64,000 bases of DNA from Hypomesus transpacificus (Eukaryota; Chordata; Actinopteri; Osmeriformes; Osmeridae), in the NCBI RefSeq assembly GCF_021917145.1, contig NC_061065.1:6360082-6424081 (forward strand). The letters are read 5' to 3'. The position numbers and the translations under genes are program-made. Under the pieces are notes generated by a model that saw nothing but the letters and a program-made list of their open reading frames with translations, made no database searches and was not told where the DNA came from. Position 1 is the stretch's first letter, and each line of letters opens with the position of its first letter. Shown here in pieces: positions 36,765 through 50,193 of the stretch.

Positions 36765-38645
36765 CTGAGTGCGGACGGGGGAGAAGAGGAGAAGAGGAGA
36801 GCAGGAAAGGGTTTGAGAAGGCCTGCCCATATTCTCCCAAGATTTTCTTACAAAGGCAATGCATTCCTGGAATAATTGGATACAGCTGTATTCCTGATCA
36901 TTCTGGCCTTCCCTACTGTTCTCAGAGGTTAGAAAACTTCCAGCTCTAAAATCCTCGCAGCAGACGACGCGACACTGTCATAACTCAAGATAAAGTTCAG
37001 ATCTGTGTTACAAAAACACAACGCTTATATTCTCATCCTACCCTAGAGAGTAGTGGAAGGTGTTCTACCTCACCATGCACAGTTGCTGGGATACCATCCG
37101 GAGCCCTTATTCTCTGTCCAACATTAGCCATGTATATTTAAAATGATAAAAGCCCTGGTTGTCTAAATGACACATCCTCTGCTGGACTGGCTAAAGCAAA
37201 AATTGTGTAGGCTATGTATCAAATGAAACAACACACTACAGAGAAAGAAAAAGTTAGTCATCTCAGTAAGTTCCATGACATGACCTTAGTAGTCCTCTTG
37301 GCATTTCCCTAATGGAAATCATTTGGTAGTAATTAGAGAGGTGTCTAGACATTGGTCCACTTGAATGGCAAGCGTTTTCTTTGGTTCAGTTTGTTACACT
37401 GTCAACCACTGTGTATAGAGGAACTAAAAGATAACATATCTATCGTTCCACAACTCTCTAGATTTGACATTTAACCTCAAGAGGTGTCACATTCCAGATA
37501 GAGGGCACACAGACAGTAAGTTCACCTGGTCAACGTAACCCTGGTTGAGTGGACCAATTTGTCTTTGAGATAACGCCAGACACAAATTAATTGTGGTAGG
37601 AAAGGAAGCCAAATCTATCTTTGTGAGAACGTCACAACGGCATTGTAAAAGCACCTTGGAATTATAAATAGTGTAGAAGAAGATGGACTGTTTTTCACAG
37701 CACCAGAGGCTCAGCATTAGGCGTTGTTTGAAAAAACCCAAATTGAAGGGTTTACATCAACCACCGAAACCCATACATTGTACTAGCGCTTCCTTCGCTG
37801 CCACTAAGCCTTACCTAAACCAAATAACAGCATAGTAGCCTGTGGAAAACAAAGTTTGAGTCACATCTCTTTGATACCTTCAGGAAGTCAGATATATGAA
37901 GGTTATCTCGGGAATTAAAAGTGATTTGCTCAAATGTTCTGAATATTAGATGGTGTGTGTCTGTCCCATAAACAGTCGGATTTACGGAATTTATTTCATT
38001 ATTTAATTTATAGTCAATATGTGATGAATAAAAACGAAATGGCAAATACTTTATAGATATTTTACCATCTATAGCCTACAGCAAATCTCAACCGTTTCGT
38101 CTATGAAAAAGATATTGATAATTTTTCCGTTAGAAAATGTGTGCATTTCACGCAACAAATAAACTCAGTCGGGGGCTTTCCAGAAACTGGAAAATTACTT
38201 ACTTTACCTGTCAAAACAGTTGCCTTGAACGTGTGGTCCAGACGTAGTACTCCCCACAAGACGTTTCCTGCATATCAGAAAAGTAATCCTTGCAACATTT
38301 ATCGATGTGATGAGACTTTCTAATACTGAAGAAAAGTTACACTAAGTGCAAGGAGAAAGCGTGCGGTTCTGTAAAGAACGTCATGAGGAGGGGCAGTTGA
38401 GGAAATACTTAAAGGAGACAGAAAAAAATCACAGGTTGCACACTTCCAGCCCGTCAGGTAGGGCATGGCAGGTCCGGCTTTCCAATCTCACTGCATTAGA
38501 CATCATAATGTAATCAATCACTCGTGCACTTTTTGAGTGCACGAACTACAGTATGACAGCGTTAATAAAATAAGGTTGGTTTTTGCGCCATTGTAAATAA
38601 TCAGCACAAAGCATTATGCTAATTGTAACAAAATTGTAGAACATC
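36765..38645. other. Spacer between DSE first coding exon and NT5DC1 3' end
   Basis: No coding exon was recognised. On the minus strand around 38190-38450 there is sequence ending in overlapping donor motifs (ACAGGTAAAGTAAGT near 38190-38205). This could be the DSE non-coding first exon, which would place the DSE promoter near 38.4 kb. That is weak inference. Confidence 0.35.
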
Positions 38646-38651
38646 TTTATT
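38646..38651 (-). other. nt5dc1: NT5DC1 polyadenylation signal candidate
   Basis: AATAAA on the minus strand, about 1.6 kb downstream of the NT5DC1 stop codon. Earlier sites may be used; no other canonical signal was noticed closer. Confidence 0.35.
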
Positions 38652-39896
38652 TCATACACAGTACATTGAACACTTTCCCTAATGACTGAAACATAAGGCA
38701 ATGGGTTAAAGTTTTACAGGTCAGATACGAAAAAATGAGTATGTGAAGTACAATCACTAAAGCTGCAATGCAACCTAAATAATAACTTTGGCTGACCATG
38801 GCTGACACTCTTTATCAGATAATACAGTTCTAACTGTCGGAACAATAACGCTTAAAGCATATTTAAGACATGTCATACAAGAAGTATGCTTCTAACAAAT
38901 GCAACCATTCAGAAGTCGGTTTGAGCACATCTCCAATTGGTACTGCATATGAAGCATAAGTATTCTACATTTTTTACACAATCACTCAAAAGACCACAAC
39001 ATGTACTGCTGGACCAAAAGAACATACAGAAAACCAAGAGCATGGTCTTCTTTACCATTCAGCATTACAGTTTTCATACAGTAGGATGGACTGATTATTG
39101 TATTCTTTTATGAGAAAGGCGACACCAAAGAAGAGCAAGATAGTTCCATTTCTTGTAGGACAAACCTTTAAGAACACCTTCCAGCAAACGGACACAGAGG
39201 TACACACCTTGAAAGGGATATCAAGTCACTGACCATACAGTAAAACAAGAACCCTGATAATACATACAGTAGTTGTATAATAGTGTTTACTGACACAAAC
39301 CAACACAACAATACTGGACATAACGGTCCGTCAGGACACACACACACACACACCTGTGACTATTTGAAGTTGCATTTCAACTCGGATCATATTTTTGAGG
39401 TAAGCAATTTTCTGTTATGTACCGAGACAATACCCTCTGCGTTTGGAGAGATCCTACTTATCCTGGTTGTTACAGCTGCTATGAACACGTACAGTAGACT
39501 GGAGGATGGACCGAAGAGGTGAGGATTCAACCGGAACACCAACTACTCATCTTCATTACAAAAGGGTGGTCTTTACATTAAACAATGAGAACACTATGCT
39601 TTAGTCAATACAGTGTGCTACTGACACATAGACACACACTCAAACATACATTATTTTGCAAGTCACATTTACGCACGTACAATAAACCACCTAACAACGT
39701 TCAGATGTAGGCAATGATGAAATAGTGGGGGGAGGGGAGAGAGAGAGATATATAGAGATTGAAAGAGAGGGAGACAGAGACGGGGAATCACGGTTACATT
39801 CACATGGTGTTTTCTAAATGGGAGTGTGACTCCTGTGCTTCATGGAGAGGGTGGTTCAGGTGAGGAACTACAGGTGAGGAACTACAGGAAACATGG

Positions 39897-40249
39897 ACGC
39901 ACATTCCCCTCCTGAGAGAGGAGGGAGGGAGGGCTGAGGGAGGGCTGAGGGAGGGCTGAGGGAGGGAGGGCTGAGGGAGGGCTGAGGGAGGGAGGAGGGA
40001 GGGAGGCAGGGAGGGAGGAGGGAGGGCTGAGGGAGGGAGGAGGGAGGGCTGAGGGAGGGAGGAGGGAGGGAGGAGGGAGGGAGGGCTGAGGGAGGGAGGA
40101 GGGAGGGCTGAGGGAGGGAGGAGGGAGGGAGGAGGGCTGAGGGAGGGAGGGCTGAGGGAGGGAGGAGGGAGGGCTGAGGGAGGGAGGAGGGAGGGAGGGC
40201 TGAGGGAGGGAGGAGGGAGGGAGGGCTGAGGGAGGGAGGAGGGAGGGCT
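39897..40249. repeat. G-rich minisatellite (GGGAGGGAGGGCTGA) at NT5DC1 3' end
   Basis: Units of ggga/ggagggaggg/gggctga are repeated for about 350 bp on the plus strand. The array ends immediately next to the NT5DC1 stop codon (40251-40253), so the transcript's 3' UTR would start as a C/T-rich array, with the G-rich strand as template. It has strong G-quadruplex potential. Confidence 0.9.
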
Positions 40250-40250
40250 C

Positions 40251-42751
40251 CTAGGACTGACTCTGGACCATCCTGAGCAGGGAGTCAGGAGGCCTGGGGT
40301 AGTAGCCTGTGGTACACGGCTTGTTTGGTGAGAATCTGGGAAACTTGTAGTCCAGGGGAAGGTCTGTCAAGTCGAGAGAAAGAATATTCACCAATAGTAC
40401 ACTGAAGTCAGTCGATACAGCTTAGAATCCTTATACTGATGTAGTCATATTGGGATTGGTCTGTGATTTGTACCTTTTGGAAAATGTACAGACTTTTGGG
40501 AAACCAACTGGAATTGTGAAACATCAAGATATACAGTATAGGGGCAATGGTCACTACCCAAAAAACCCAGACAGTGTTGCCCCTGTCAAGAAACCAACAC
40601 TGCCTCATTCACTCCTAACAACCACCCACTGAGAGATGCAGGGGATATATATATATTTCTTTTAATAAACCTTACTATACATTGCCCTTCAAAATAAAAG
40701 TCTCCCGACTCCTGTCTCAAGTACCTGCGATGGCCTCCACGCTGGGGATGGCCATGGTGCTGTACTTGTGGAGGCTGTGGCAGCACCAGGTGAGCCTCTG
40801 GCTCTCCTCCTCCCCTTCAACACTCTTATGGGCGTCGACAAAGTAGGAACCCCACTGCTCCGAGGGTGCCGAGGGCGACTTCATGCCCTGGTCCTAAAGA
40901 GAGATGGGTTCAGGAGTAAGATATATAAATGAGAGAGAGAAAAGAGGTGAGAGAGAGAGCAGGGGTGAGAGAGAGAGCAGGGGTGAGAGAGAAAGAGCAG
41001 GGTTGAGAGAGAGAGAGCAGGGTGAGAGAGAGAGAGAGAGAGCAGGGTGAGAGAAAGAGAGAGCAGGGTGAGAGAAAAAGAGAGCAGGGGTGAGAGAGAG
41101 AGCAGGGGTGAGAGAGAGAGAGCAGGGTGAGAGAGAAAGAGAGAGCAGGGGTGAGAGAGAGAGAGCAGGGGTACGAGAGAGAGAGAGCAGGGTGAGAGAG
41201 AGAGAGCAGGGGTGAGAAAGAGAGCAGGGGTGAGAGAGAGAGAGAGAGAGCAGGGGTGAGAGAGAGAGAGCAGGGTTGAGAGAGAGAGAGAGCAGGGGTG
41301 AGAGAGAGAGAGAGCAGGGGTGAGAGAGAGAGAGAGCAGGGTTGATAGAGAGAGAGAGAGAGCAGGGGTGAGAGAGAGAGAGAGCAGGGTGAGAGAGAGC
41401 AGAGGTGAGAGAGAGGAACAGGGGTGAGAGAGAGACAAAGTGAGAGCTAGGGAGAGATAAGACTATATTGAACTTCCTCTCAACTGTATTACTTATCCAC
41501 TGTGTGTTGATATGGGTTACGGTAAAAACTGCAAAATAGCAAAAATCTTTCACAACAGGATGTAGTTAGAGATAATAAATAGATTAATCAAACCAGAGTT
41601 TGCAAGCTATACACGGTCATACTTATTGCATCATTTTAATGGAAGACATTTGGTTCTATGTTAAATCATTTACTTTGTTTATATTTCCTTTACCAACAAG
41701 AAGTAGAACCTGAAATGAAGTCCAGAGTGGTCATGGTCATTTCTCCATTCACATTTTTATCATCGTAACCCTACAGCACATACTGTAGATGCGGTAAACT
41801 GGTGTTAAATGACAAAAGCATGGCTATCATCTGTGAAAAAAACATGTATGATTGTCTCTGATACAGGATAACGCCACTAAAACACACAGGCCTGGTTATC
41901 ATTGTGAAAAAACCGACTCCATAACTCTGAAGCAGAGGGGAAGGCTCCACCATCTTATCACACTTGGCAAAGATACAGATTCCAGTCAGGAAGTCAGAAG
42001 ATAACCAGCGTCCATTAAACCAGGGAACACAGAACAGAAACCTTGACATCTACTACTGCAATTTCCCTGTCCAAACAACTTGAACTATAGTCAAGAGAGA
42101 TGTCTTAGACAGTAAAAAGAGAGAACTATCCTAATCTAAATAGCAGCAGAAGTAGGAGAAAGAGTCCGGTTTAAACAAAGGAGGTCATGGAAGATGGGCT
42201 CTTGAAACAGGCAGTGATCCAGTGTCCGTCCTGATCACGTTCCAGGGTTTTCTCAGATCCATCCCGCTAACACATGCTAGCCCACCTCCCCTCCTCTGTC
42301 TGGAACTAAACATCCTGCAGTCTGATACCTCTGGAGGAAGGGACTGCCAAGACCCAGGCTTTCAGCAGGCCCCAGCCTGGCCAGCTCGGAGAGACAGACA
42401 GGCCCTGGCCTGGCCAGCTCGGAGAGACAGACAGGCCCCAGCCTGGCCAGCTCGGAGAGACAGACAGGCCCCCGGCCTAGCCAGCGCTGAGAGAGAGACA
42501 GGCCCCCGGCCTGGCCAGTGCTGAGAGACAGACAAGCAAAAGCCTGGCCAGCTCTGAGAGACAGACAGGCCCTGGCCTGGCCAGTGCTGACAGAGCGACA
42601 GACGGGCCAGCGCTGAGAGACAGACAGGTCACTGCTGGGTGTTACGACATCCCATAGTTGTGAGCATTTCTAGATATATTTTTGGGGGCATAATTGCATG
42701 TATTATTTTATCAACGGAGATAGTTATTATGCAGAGGGCACAAAATATGGG

Positions 42752-42818
<67 letters not shown>

Positions 42819-42819
42819 A

Positions 42820-42902
<83 letters not shown>

Positions 42903-45900
42903 ATGACAAGTTGGGAGGATTTCTTTGTTTTTTCCTTCCTAGTGGTGTATCAGTTGCCCTTAAATGCGTTTCCTGTCGTTTCTCTACAAAGCCTTAAGCC
43001 ACGGTAATCTCACACTCTGTTTCAGCATGTCTGGTTTCACTGGGTCCTCCATTAGATTTGAAACTGTAATGATATGGAACCACCACGGTATACTTACCAC
43101 GTAGTAATTGCTGAAAGCATTTACAAAAGGGCTCACAGAAAGCAGTATTGCACAAACGCACATATGCACTCTCACAATCTACAGAGGGTATGTTGTGGCA
43201 CTCAGCCAATGAGAGGGGGGGGAGGAGGATTCTAACAGCCAGGCAGGGGGAAGGTGGGCGACTGCATTAAACGGAAACAGCTGCTCGTGTAAACTCACCT
43301 CAAACTTTCCCTTCTTCTCCAGAGGCTCCACTTGGGCCTGGCTGGACTTGGCCGCCTGGCTCTTTGGAACGCCCTCTCCCTCCATTTCCTCTGCGATCAT
43401 CACTGTCTCCCATTTCCCAAAGCTGCTAGCGGGGAACATGTCCGATCGCATGCTATCCCCAAAGTATGCCACCTGTAGGGCCGAGGGACAGGACGCAGGG
43501 AGGAATCAACTCAACTGTTTTAGCCAACGTTTCTCTCAGGGAGGAAGGTGAGAGGATGGAATATATATATCAGATACAGTCAGCAGATGTTTGTTATCCC
43601 CCCAGATAAACACGACTTTCATCAATACACAATGTCGGTTACAACAGGAACACTTTGAATGGGTTCACATGAAAAACAAGATGGAATACATGAACAAATT
43701 AAGAGGCAATAGCTGATCTACTGATTGTTATTGACGCGTGGGAAATCTTAAATTTCTTCCACACTGATAAAATTATACAAAATGCAACTTGGCTGGCTCT
43801 CCTCCTTCACATTCAATACTGCTGACATGTCTCTTACTAAGGTCCCTAAGGGCAAGCTAGACCAGACACGATGAGACTGCGAAACTCATCACTTCTCCTT
43901 CCACCATCACGTCTCTTTTGTACTCGATACGAATGGAAAGAAAAACACGTTTGGACAGGCGTATTGCAAGACGGGCTTAGCTGGTTAAAAATTAAAATGT
44001 ATCCTCACTCTGAAAAGCAATTCACAAAAGAATTTAAGTGAAACTAAGTAAAAAAAGATGAATTTACAAAACACAACAAGAGAGAAGGAAAGACTACAAA
44101 TACACATTTCTCAGTCACATACCTCTCACAACCTTGTACGGAATGTGAAAGGTTACACTGTGTGCATACAGTACCTGTGCACATGAGTGTGGAGGGAGGC
44201 GTCTCTAAACGAGACAGACCCCCAGAAAGAGAACGAGGTACGCAGGGGGAGCTGGGGGGGGGGGGGGGGGGGAGGGGTGTGTGTGTGTGTGTGTGGGGGG
44301 GCTCCTGGGGCCCTCAGGAACCCCCTCCACCCCTCAGACCATTTGCTGTATCTACGACTAGGCTCACAACCCATAAACAAACAGGCAGGGCAGCCAGACT
44401 AGCCTGCTAGAGCTGGTAGGCTGGGAATCTGGGAGGCTGGAAGGCTGGAAGGCTGGGAGGCTGGGAATCTGGGAGGCTGGGAATCTGGGAGGCTGGGAGG
44501 TGGGCCGGTGGGGATACAAGCTCCAGGCATCAGGTTTCCACCAGACTTTCCCAGAACTGGCTGTGACTTCGGCACAGCTCGAACCAAACCAGAAAGAACT
44601 GCTGGGGACTGCACTTCTTGTGCTTTCCAGACCCCACCCCCTAACCCTAACCCCACCCCCTAACCCTAACCCCACCCCCTAACCCTAACCCCACCCCCTA
44701 GACTGCTAGAGGCTTCGGATCAGTATGATAAATATTTACAGGGCCAGGAATTCTAGCACAGTGGCAGATTATTATAGAGCAGCTTTCATGGGGCTGGAAA
44801 CTATATTATTAGACTGACTTGGGACCAGACTGAGATGACTACAAAACAGACAAATCATCATTATTATTAATTGTCTGATTTCAGGCTACACTTAATCAAC
44901 TTTAACCTAAGATGAAGCAGAACTGTAGTTATAAAAAAATGTTTTCCACAAACCCCCCCCCCCCCCCCCCCCCTTTATTATCTCCGGCCATCTTCCCCCT
45001 GCTAGAGCACCCCTCCCCCCGTCTGAGAGCCATGGCCTCCCTGCTATCTCTGCCTCACTCAGGCCAGCGATTAGGCCCCTGGGTAAACAGACCTGGAGTA
45101 AGGCCAGCCAGGGGCCAGGCCTTAATGACTTCTTTGTGCTCCGCTGTGTGGGGCCTGGGGTGCAGGCTGGAGGCAGGGGGGAGGAGACAGGGGGGGAGGA
45201 GAGATAAGGACATAATCCACCTTAAATATCTAAGTTGATGACAGTAATGCCTCTGATATGCAGGTAATGAAACTGTCATGTTACGACGAACGTACAGCAA
45301 AGCCGTATCAGTAGGTTGTGGATGGACTAACAAACTCACTATGGGCTGTATTTTAACGATCTGAAACGCAAGTATCAAAACACAAAGCGCAAGTAACTTT
45401 GTGGGCGGGACTCCGGTTGCGTGGGTGTGGTTTGGGCGTAAAGTGCAATAAACCAATCAGAGCATCACATTCCCTTTAAGAGCAGCGCTTGTTCCATGGC
45501 GGATTGCTATTATAACGCCGGGTTTGCCAGGAGCGGTTCACAGCCGAGGAGACCGACGTTCTCGTCAGGGCCGTAACAGATAGAGAAGTGACATGTTGGG
45601 AAAGGCAGAGCAGTTTTCTCATTGCACTAAATTGCCCGCTCATGCTGCTCATTCAAATTCGTATTTTTATAGATATATTTTTTTTTAAATTGTTATATTT
45701 TTGCATTGTTTAGTTCTTAGAATTAGTTTAACTATCGTCATTCCCTAATTTACCGACGTGCGTCTAAGGAGGGAAAAGTCCGCTTTGCGTCGAGTGCAAA
45801 ATAGGAATGATACTTGTGTTGTTGAAAAAGTCAATTGCGCTGGGTGCAAGATAGGGCCCTATGACTCATAGAGGAAATACAATATCATAAACAGATTGAC

Positions 45901-48900
45901 TTGGCTGACAGAATGTTTTTAAAGTGACAATGTTTCCTCTGCTGGACCACAGGGGTACATAACCAACTTTATCAGACTCAAACCCCAGTTTACTAAGAAG
46001 TGCAATGTTATCTACACATCTGAGCCGTGTCCCTGCTGGTCTCTGGACCCGAGCAGAGAACAGTCTGTAATCTGACTTGAATGCCTCCTATTCAGCCCAC
46101 CTGTTGGAAGTCCTGTCAGGTGAAAGTGGAGAGCGGCCCCAAACACAGGGCCTCAGGTCACCCTGGAGGACTGCTTTTAAGCAGCGGCGCTAAGTGCAGG
46201 TTGTGCAGGTTGACACCGCATTCCGCGAGAGCTTTCTCCACGTGGCCGGGGGAACAGAGGGGGCATTGAGCCCCAGGCCGGTGAAGAGCGGGCTGGGGGT
46301 GAGGAGAGCGGGGCGGGGGCCTGGGACGTGGATGGGCGGCCCTGGGAGCACCCGGGGCCGACCGTGTCTGAGAGAGGGAGAGAGAGAGGAGTCCTGGCTG
46401 GAGCACAGCCGTCCTGCAGGCTCTTCACTGGCTCCAGCTGCCTTCAGGAACAGCTCTCCTGCAGGCTGTTCACTGGCTCCAGCTGCCTTCAGGAACACAG
46501 CCGTCCTGCAGGCTCTTCACTGGCTCCAGCTCTCTTCAGGAACACAGCTCTCCTGCAGGCTGTTCACTGGCTCCAGCTGCCTTCAGGAACACAGCCGTCC
46601 TGCAGGCTCTTCACTGGCTCCAGCTGCCTTCAGGAACAGCTCTCCTGCAGGCTGTTCACTGGCTCCAGCTGCCTTCAGGAACACAGCCGTCCTGCAGGCT
46701 CTTCACTGGCTCCAGCTCTCTTCAGGAACACAGCTCTCCTGCAGGCTGTTCACTGGCTCCAGCTGCCTTCAGGAACACAGCCGTCCTGCAGGCTCTTCAC
46801 TGGCTCCAGCTCTCTTCAGGAACACAGCTCTCCTGCAGGCTTTTCACTGGCTCCAGCTGCCTTCAGGAACACAGCCGTCCTGCAGGCTCTTCACTGGCTC
46901 CAGCTCTCTTCAGGAACACAGCTCTCCTGCAGGCTGTTCACTGGCTCCAGCTGCCTTCAGGAACACAGCCGTCCTGCAGGCTCTTCACTGGCTCCAGCTC
47001 TCTTCAGGAACACAGGTCTCCTGCAGGCTGTTCACTGGCTCCAGCTGCCTTCAGGAACACAGCCGTCCTGCAGGCTCTTCACTGGCTCCAGCTCTCTTCA
47101 GGAACACAGCTCTCCTGCAGGCTTTTCACTGGCTCCAGCTGCCTTCAGGAACACAGCTCTCTTGCAGGCTCTTCACTGGCTCCAGCTGCCTTCAGGAACA
47201 GCTCTCCTGCAGGCTCTTCACTGGCTCCAGCTCTCTTCAGGAACACAGCCGTCCTGCAGGCTGTTCACTGGCTCCGGCTCCCTGGCTCTGAACACTTAGT
47301 GTTCGGAGCCCCTTCAGCAGGCGTCCTGCTGGCACGCCAGCCTATGTCCACGCTCCTGCCAAGGTCTGCAGGTGTACAACACCTTGCTTCTACCTCCCTC
47401 ACATCAGTGTGAATCTCTCCCCGAGCTGGTTTATAGAGAAGCTCTGATCTGTCAGGAGCTGAGGCCACAGTCAACCTGCTAGCCAGCCTAACAGCCTGTA
47501 CTACACAGATTCCTGTACTACACAGATTCCTGTACTACACAGATTCCTGTACTACACAGATTCCTGTACTACACAGATTCCTGTACCACACAGATTCCTG
47601 TACTACACAGATTCCTGTACTACACAGATTCCTGTACTACACAGATTCCTGTCAGTGACACTTGCGAGTTTCCTCAACAGAACAGTCAGGCACATGTAAA
47701 CGAGAATCGCCATTACATTCTAACCACAATATAACCGTTTTCTTCCCCCGGTGTTCAGTGTCACAGCTGGTGTGCGGGATCAGACCTACCGTGGGTTCCG
47801 GTTTCCCCGTCATGGTCTTCAGCAGCTCGTGGAGGTGGGGCCAGTTGCCCTGGGAGTACCAGCCAGGCTTGTCCAGGGAGGGCAGGCCCTCACTCTCCTC
47901 CACGTCGTTCACTGTCGCCGGGACAGACAAGCGGCCGCACGGTCACCACAGCTCACCCACACACCGCTAAATACACCAGCAGACACGCCCACACTCCACC
48001 TCGCCCCCCCACCCCACCACACTTCTCCACCTCCCCCCCACCCCACTCAGCACAAGCATGGGAGACAGAACGGAAGGGAATGGGTTCGAACGTTGTGGAT
48101 GTGGACTACATTCCACACCGCTGCCTAGTGGAATAAACTGTGTTATGGAATAGAAATGAGTGCTGGGGAAATGAGTATAATGATGGTCCCTTACATTCTG
48201 CTCATTTCCTAAGCAGATTTGATGTGGATTCCCTCTCTGCCTCAGTCCTGACCTCCATGCTGCTGGTAAAGATTACAGCAGCCATGACATCAGCGAAACC
48301 AGGAGAAAACAAACCTGCTCAGGTTTAGGGAGGTGCTTCCCATAGGCTCTGCCTGGACCCCTTCCTCTTCTAGCCCTCTTCTCCGCTCCTCTCCCCTCCC
48401 AGCCCCCCTCTCCCCTTCCAGCCCTCCCCTCCCAGCCCTCCCCTCCCCTCCCAGCCCTCCCCTCCCAGCCCCCCCCTCTCCCCTCCCAGCCCCCCCTCTC
48501 CCCTCCCAGCCCCCCTCTCCCCTCCCAGCCCCCTCTCCACCCCTCCAGGTCCCCTCTCCCAACCCCTCAACTACCAGCCCCCCTCTCCACAGTCCCAAAA
48601 ACTCTGATTAATTGACTGTATAACTCTAAGGCCACATGAAAGTGGGATCCAAATTTGAAATGCAATTAGAATGTTGAGGCTGGTGGAATCTCTATTGCAC
48701 CACAGGCCGGATCATTACTCTCTCTCCAGACATGACAGGGAGGGCCCAGTGCATTCCATAGCACACACAACAAATATGACCAATGCTTGGCTTCAAATAC
48801 ACAGCAGCTTGGCTAAATCGCATTCATAGGTTACTGGAATTTCAGACTAGGAAATGGATTTGTAACTTAGTTAGACTCACAGTTGAAAGGCGAACTGCAT

Positions 48901-50132
48901 AACTGTCATGCATAACTCTCCCATGTCATATATGATCATAATAACAAGGGGCACAGCCCTTTGGAGAGGGAGACCAGACTGCTTCTGTTCACGCCGTGCT
49001 CAGGACACCTGGTTGGTGGCTGCAGTAGGACAAGCATCAACCCCTCTCTACACCAGTGGAACAGCACAGCCCCTCTATACACAAGTGGAACAGCACAGCC
49101 TCTCTGTACACCAGTGGAACAGCACAGCCTCTCTGTACACCAGTGGAACAGCACAGCCTCTCTGTACACCAGTGGAACAGCACAGCCCCTCTATACACCA
49201 GTGGAACAGCACAGCCTCTCTGTACACCAGTGGAACAGCACAGCCCCTTTGTACACCAGTGGAACAGCACAGCCCCTCTCTACACCAGTGGAACAGCACA
49301 GCCCCTCTCTACACCAGTGGAACAGCACAGCCCCTCTCTACACCAGTGGAACAGCACAGCCCCTCTCTACACCAGTGGAACAGCACAGCCCCTCTCTACA
49401 CCAGTGGAACAGCACAGCCCCTCTCTACACCAGTGGAACAGCACAGCCCCTCTCTACACCAGTGGAACAGCACAGCCCCTCTCTACACCAGTGGAACAGC
49501 ACAGCCCCTCTCTACACCAGTGGAACAGTGCCTTCACCAGGGTCATGCTAAGGTTAAATAACCTACAAATATTGTGACAGAAGAAAGTGAAAAAGCACAG
49601 GCTGACACACACACAGTAACAGCTGTGAGGACACGGTACGTGGAGAGACAGGGGAATGAGAGGTATGTTGTTTCTGCTGCAGCTCACAGAACAGAAACAC
49701 ACTCCATCCATACAAACACCAGGGCATCTATTAGCATGTCAGATCTGGTGGTGTTTTCCCAGTAAACCAAGTGAGGTTGTATGCGCTGGGTAAATATTTA
49801 TAGAGACCTGGCAACGCCTGAACAAATGGGTCCGTAGGTCCTGTTTAATAAGAGGTACGTCCTGATGTATGGACCTGCACTCTGTTTTCAATGATTTAAA
49901 GAAACACTTTCAAACCTTTTTGTCATCGGTCACAAACACAATACTTGACGTAAAAGATAAAAAGTGATATTGAAGTGAAGCGCTGAAGCCAGTGTGTGGT
50001 GTCTCTACAGCAGAGAGTTAACGTTTCGGAGGGCCTTTCTGCCAACGTGGCTCGGCTCACAGAGGAATATTTGAGTGACTGGATCATTGTGCTTCACACA
50101 TAATGCAACGCTCCTGTGTTATCCCTGGCTGC

Positions 50133-50193
<61 letters not shown>

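Noticed and set aside
46194..47299. ORFs of 365 and 323 aa on the plus strand
   Set aside because: They lie wholly in the 47-bp minisatellite. The unit is stop-free in every frame, so long ORFs are expected by chance, and the peptide simply cycles three frame readings.
49044..49530. CRISPR-like regular repeats
   Set aside because: Units are directly adjacent with no unique spacers, in an animal intron. This is a minisatellite.
48908..49577. Plus-strand ORFs of 173-217 aa
   Set aside because: They come from the 29-bp minisatellite, which is stop-free. No unique domain or start context supports a gene.
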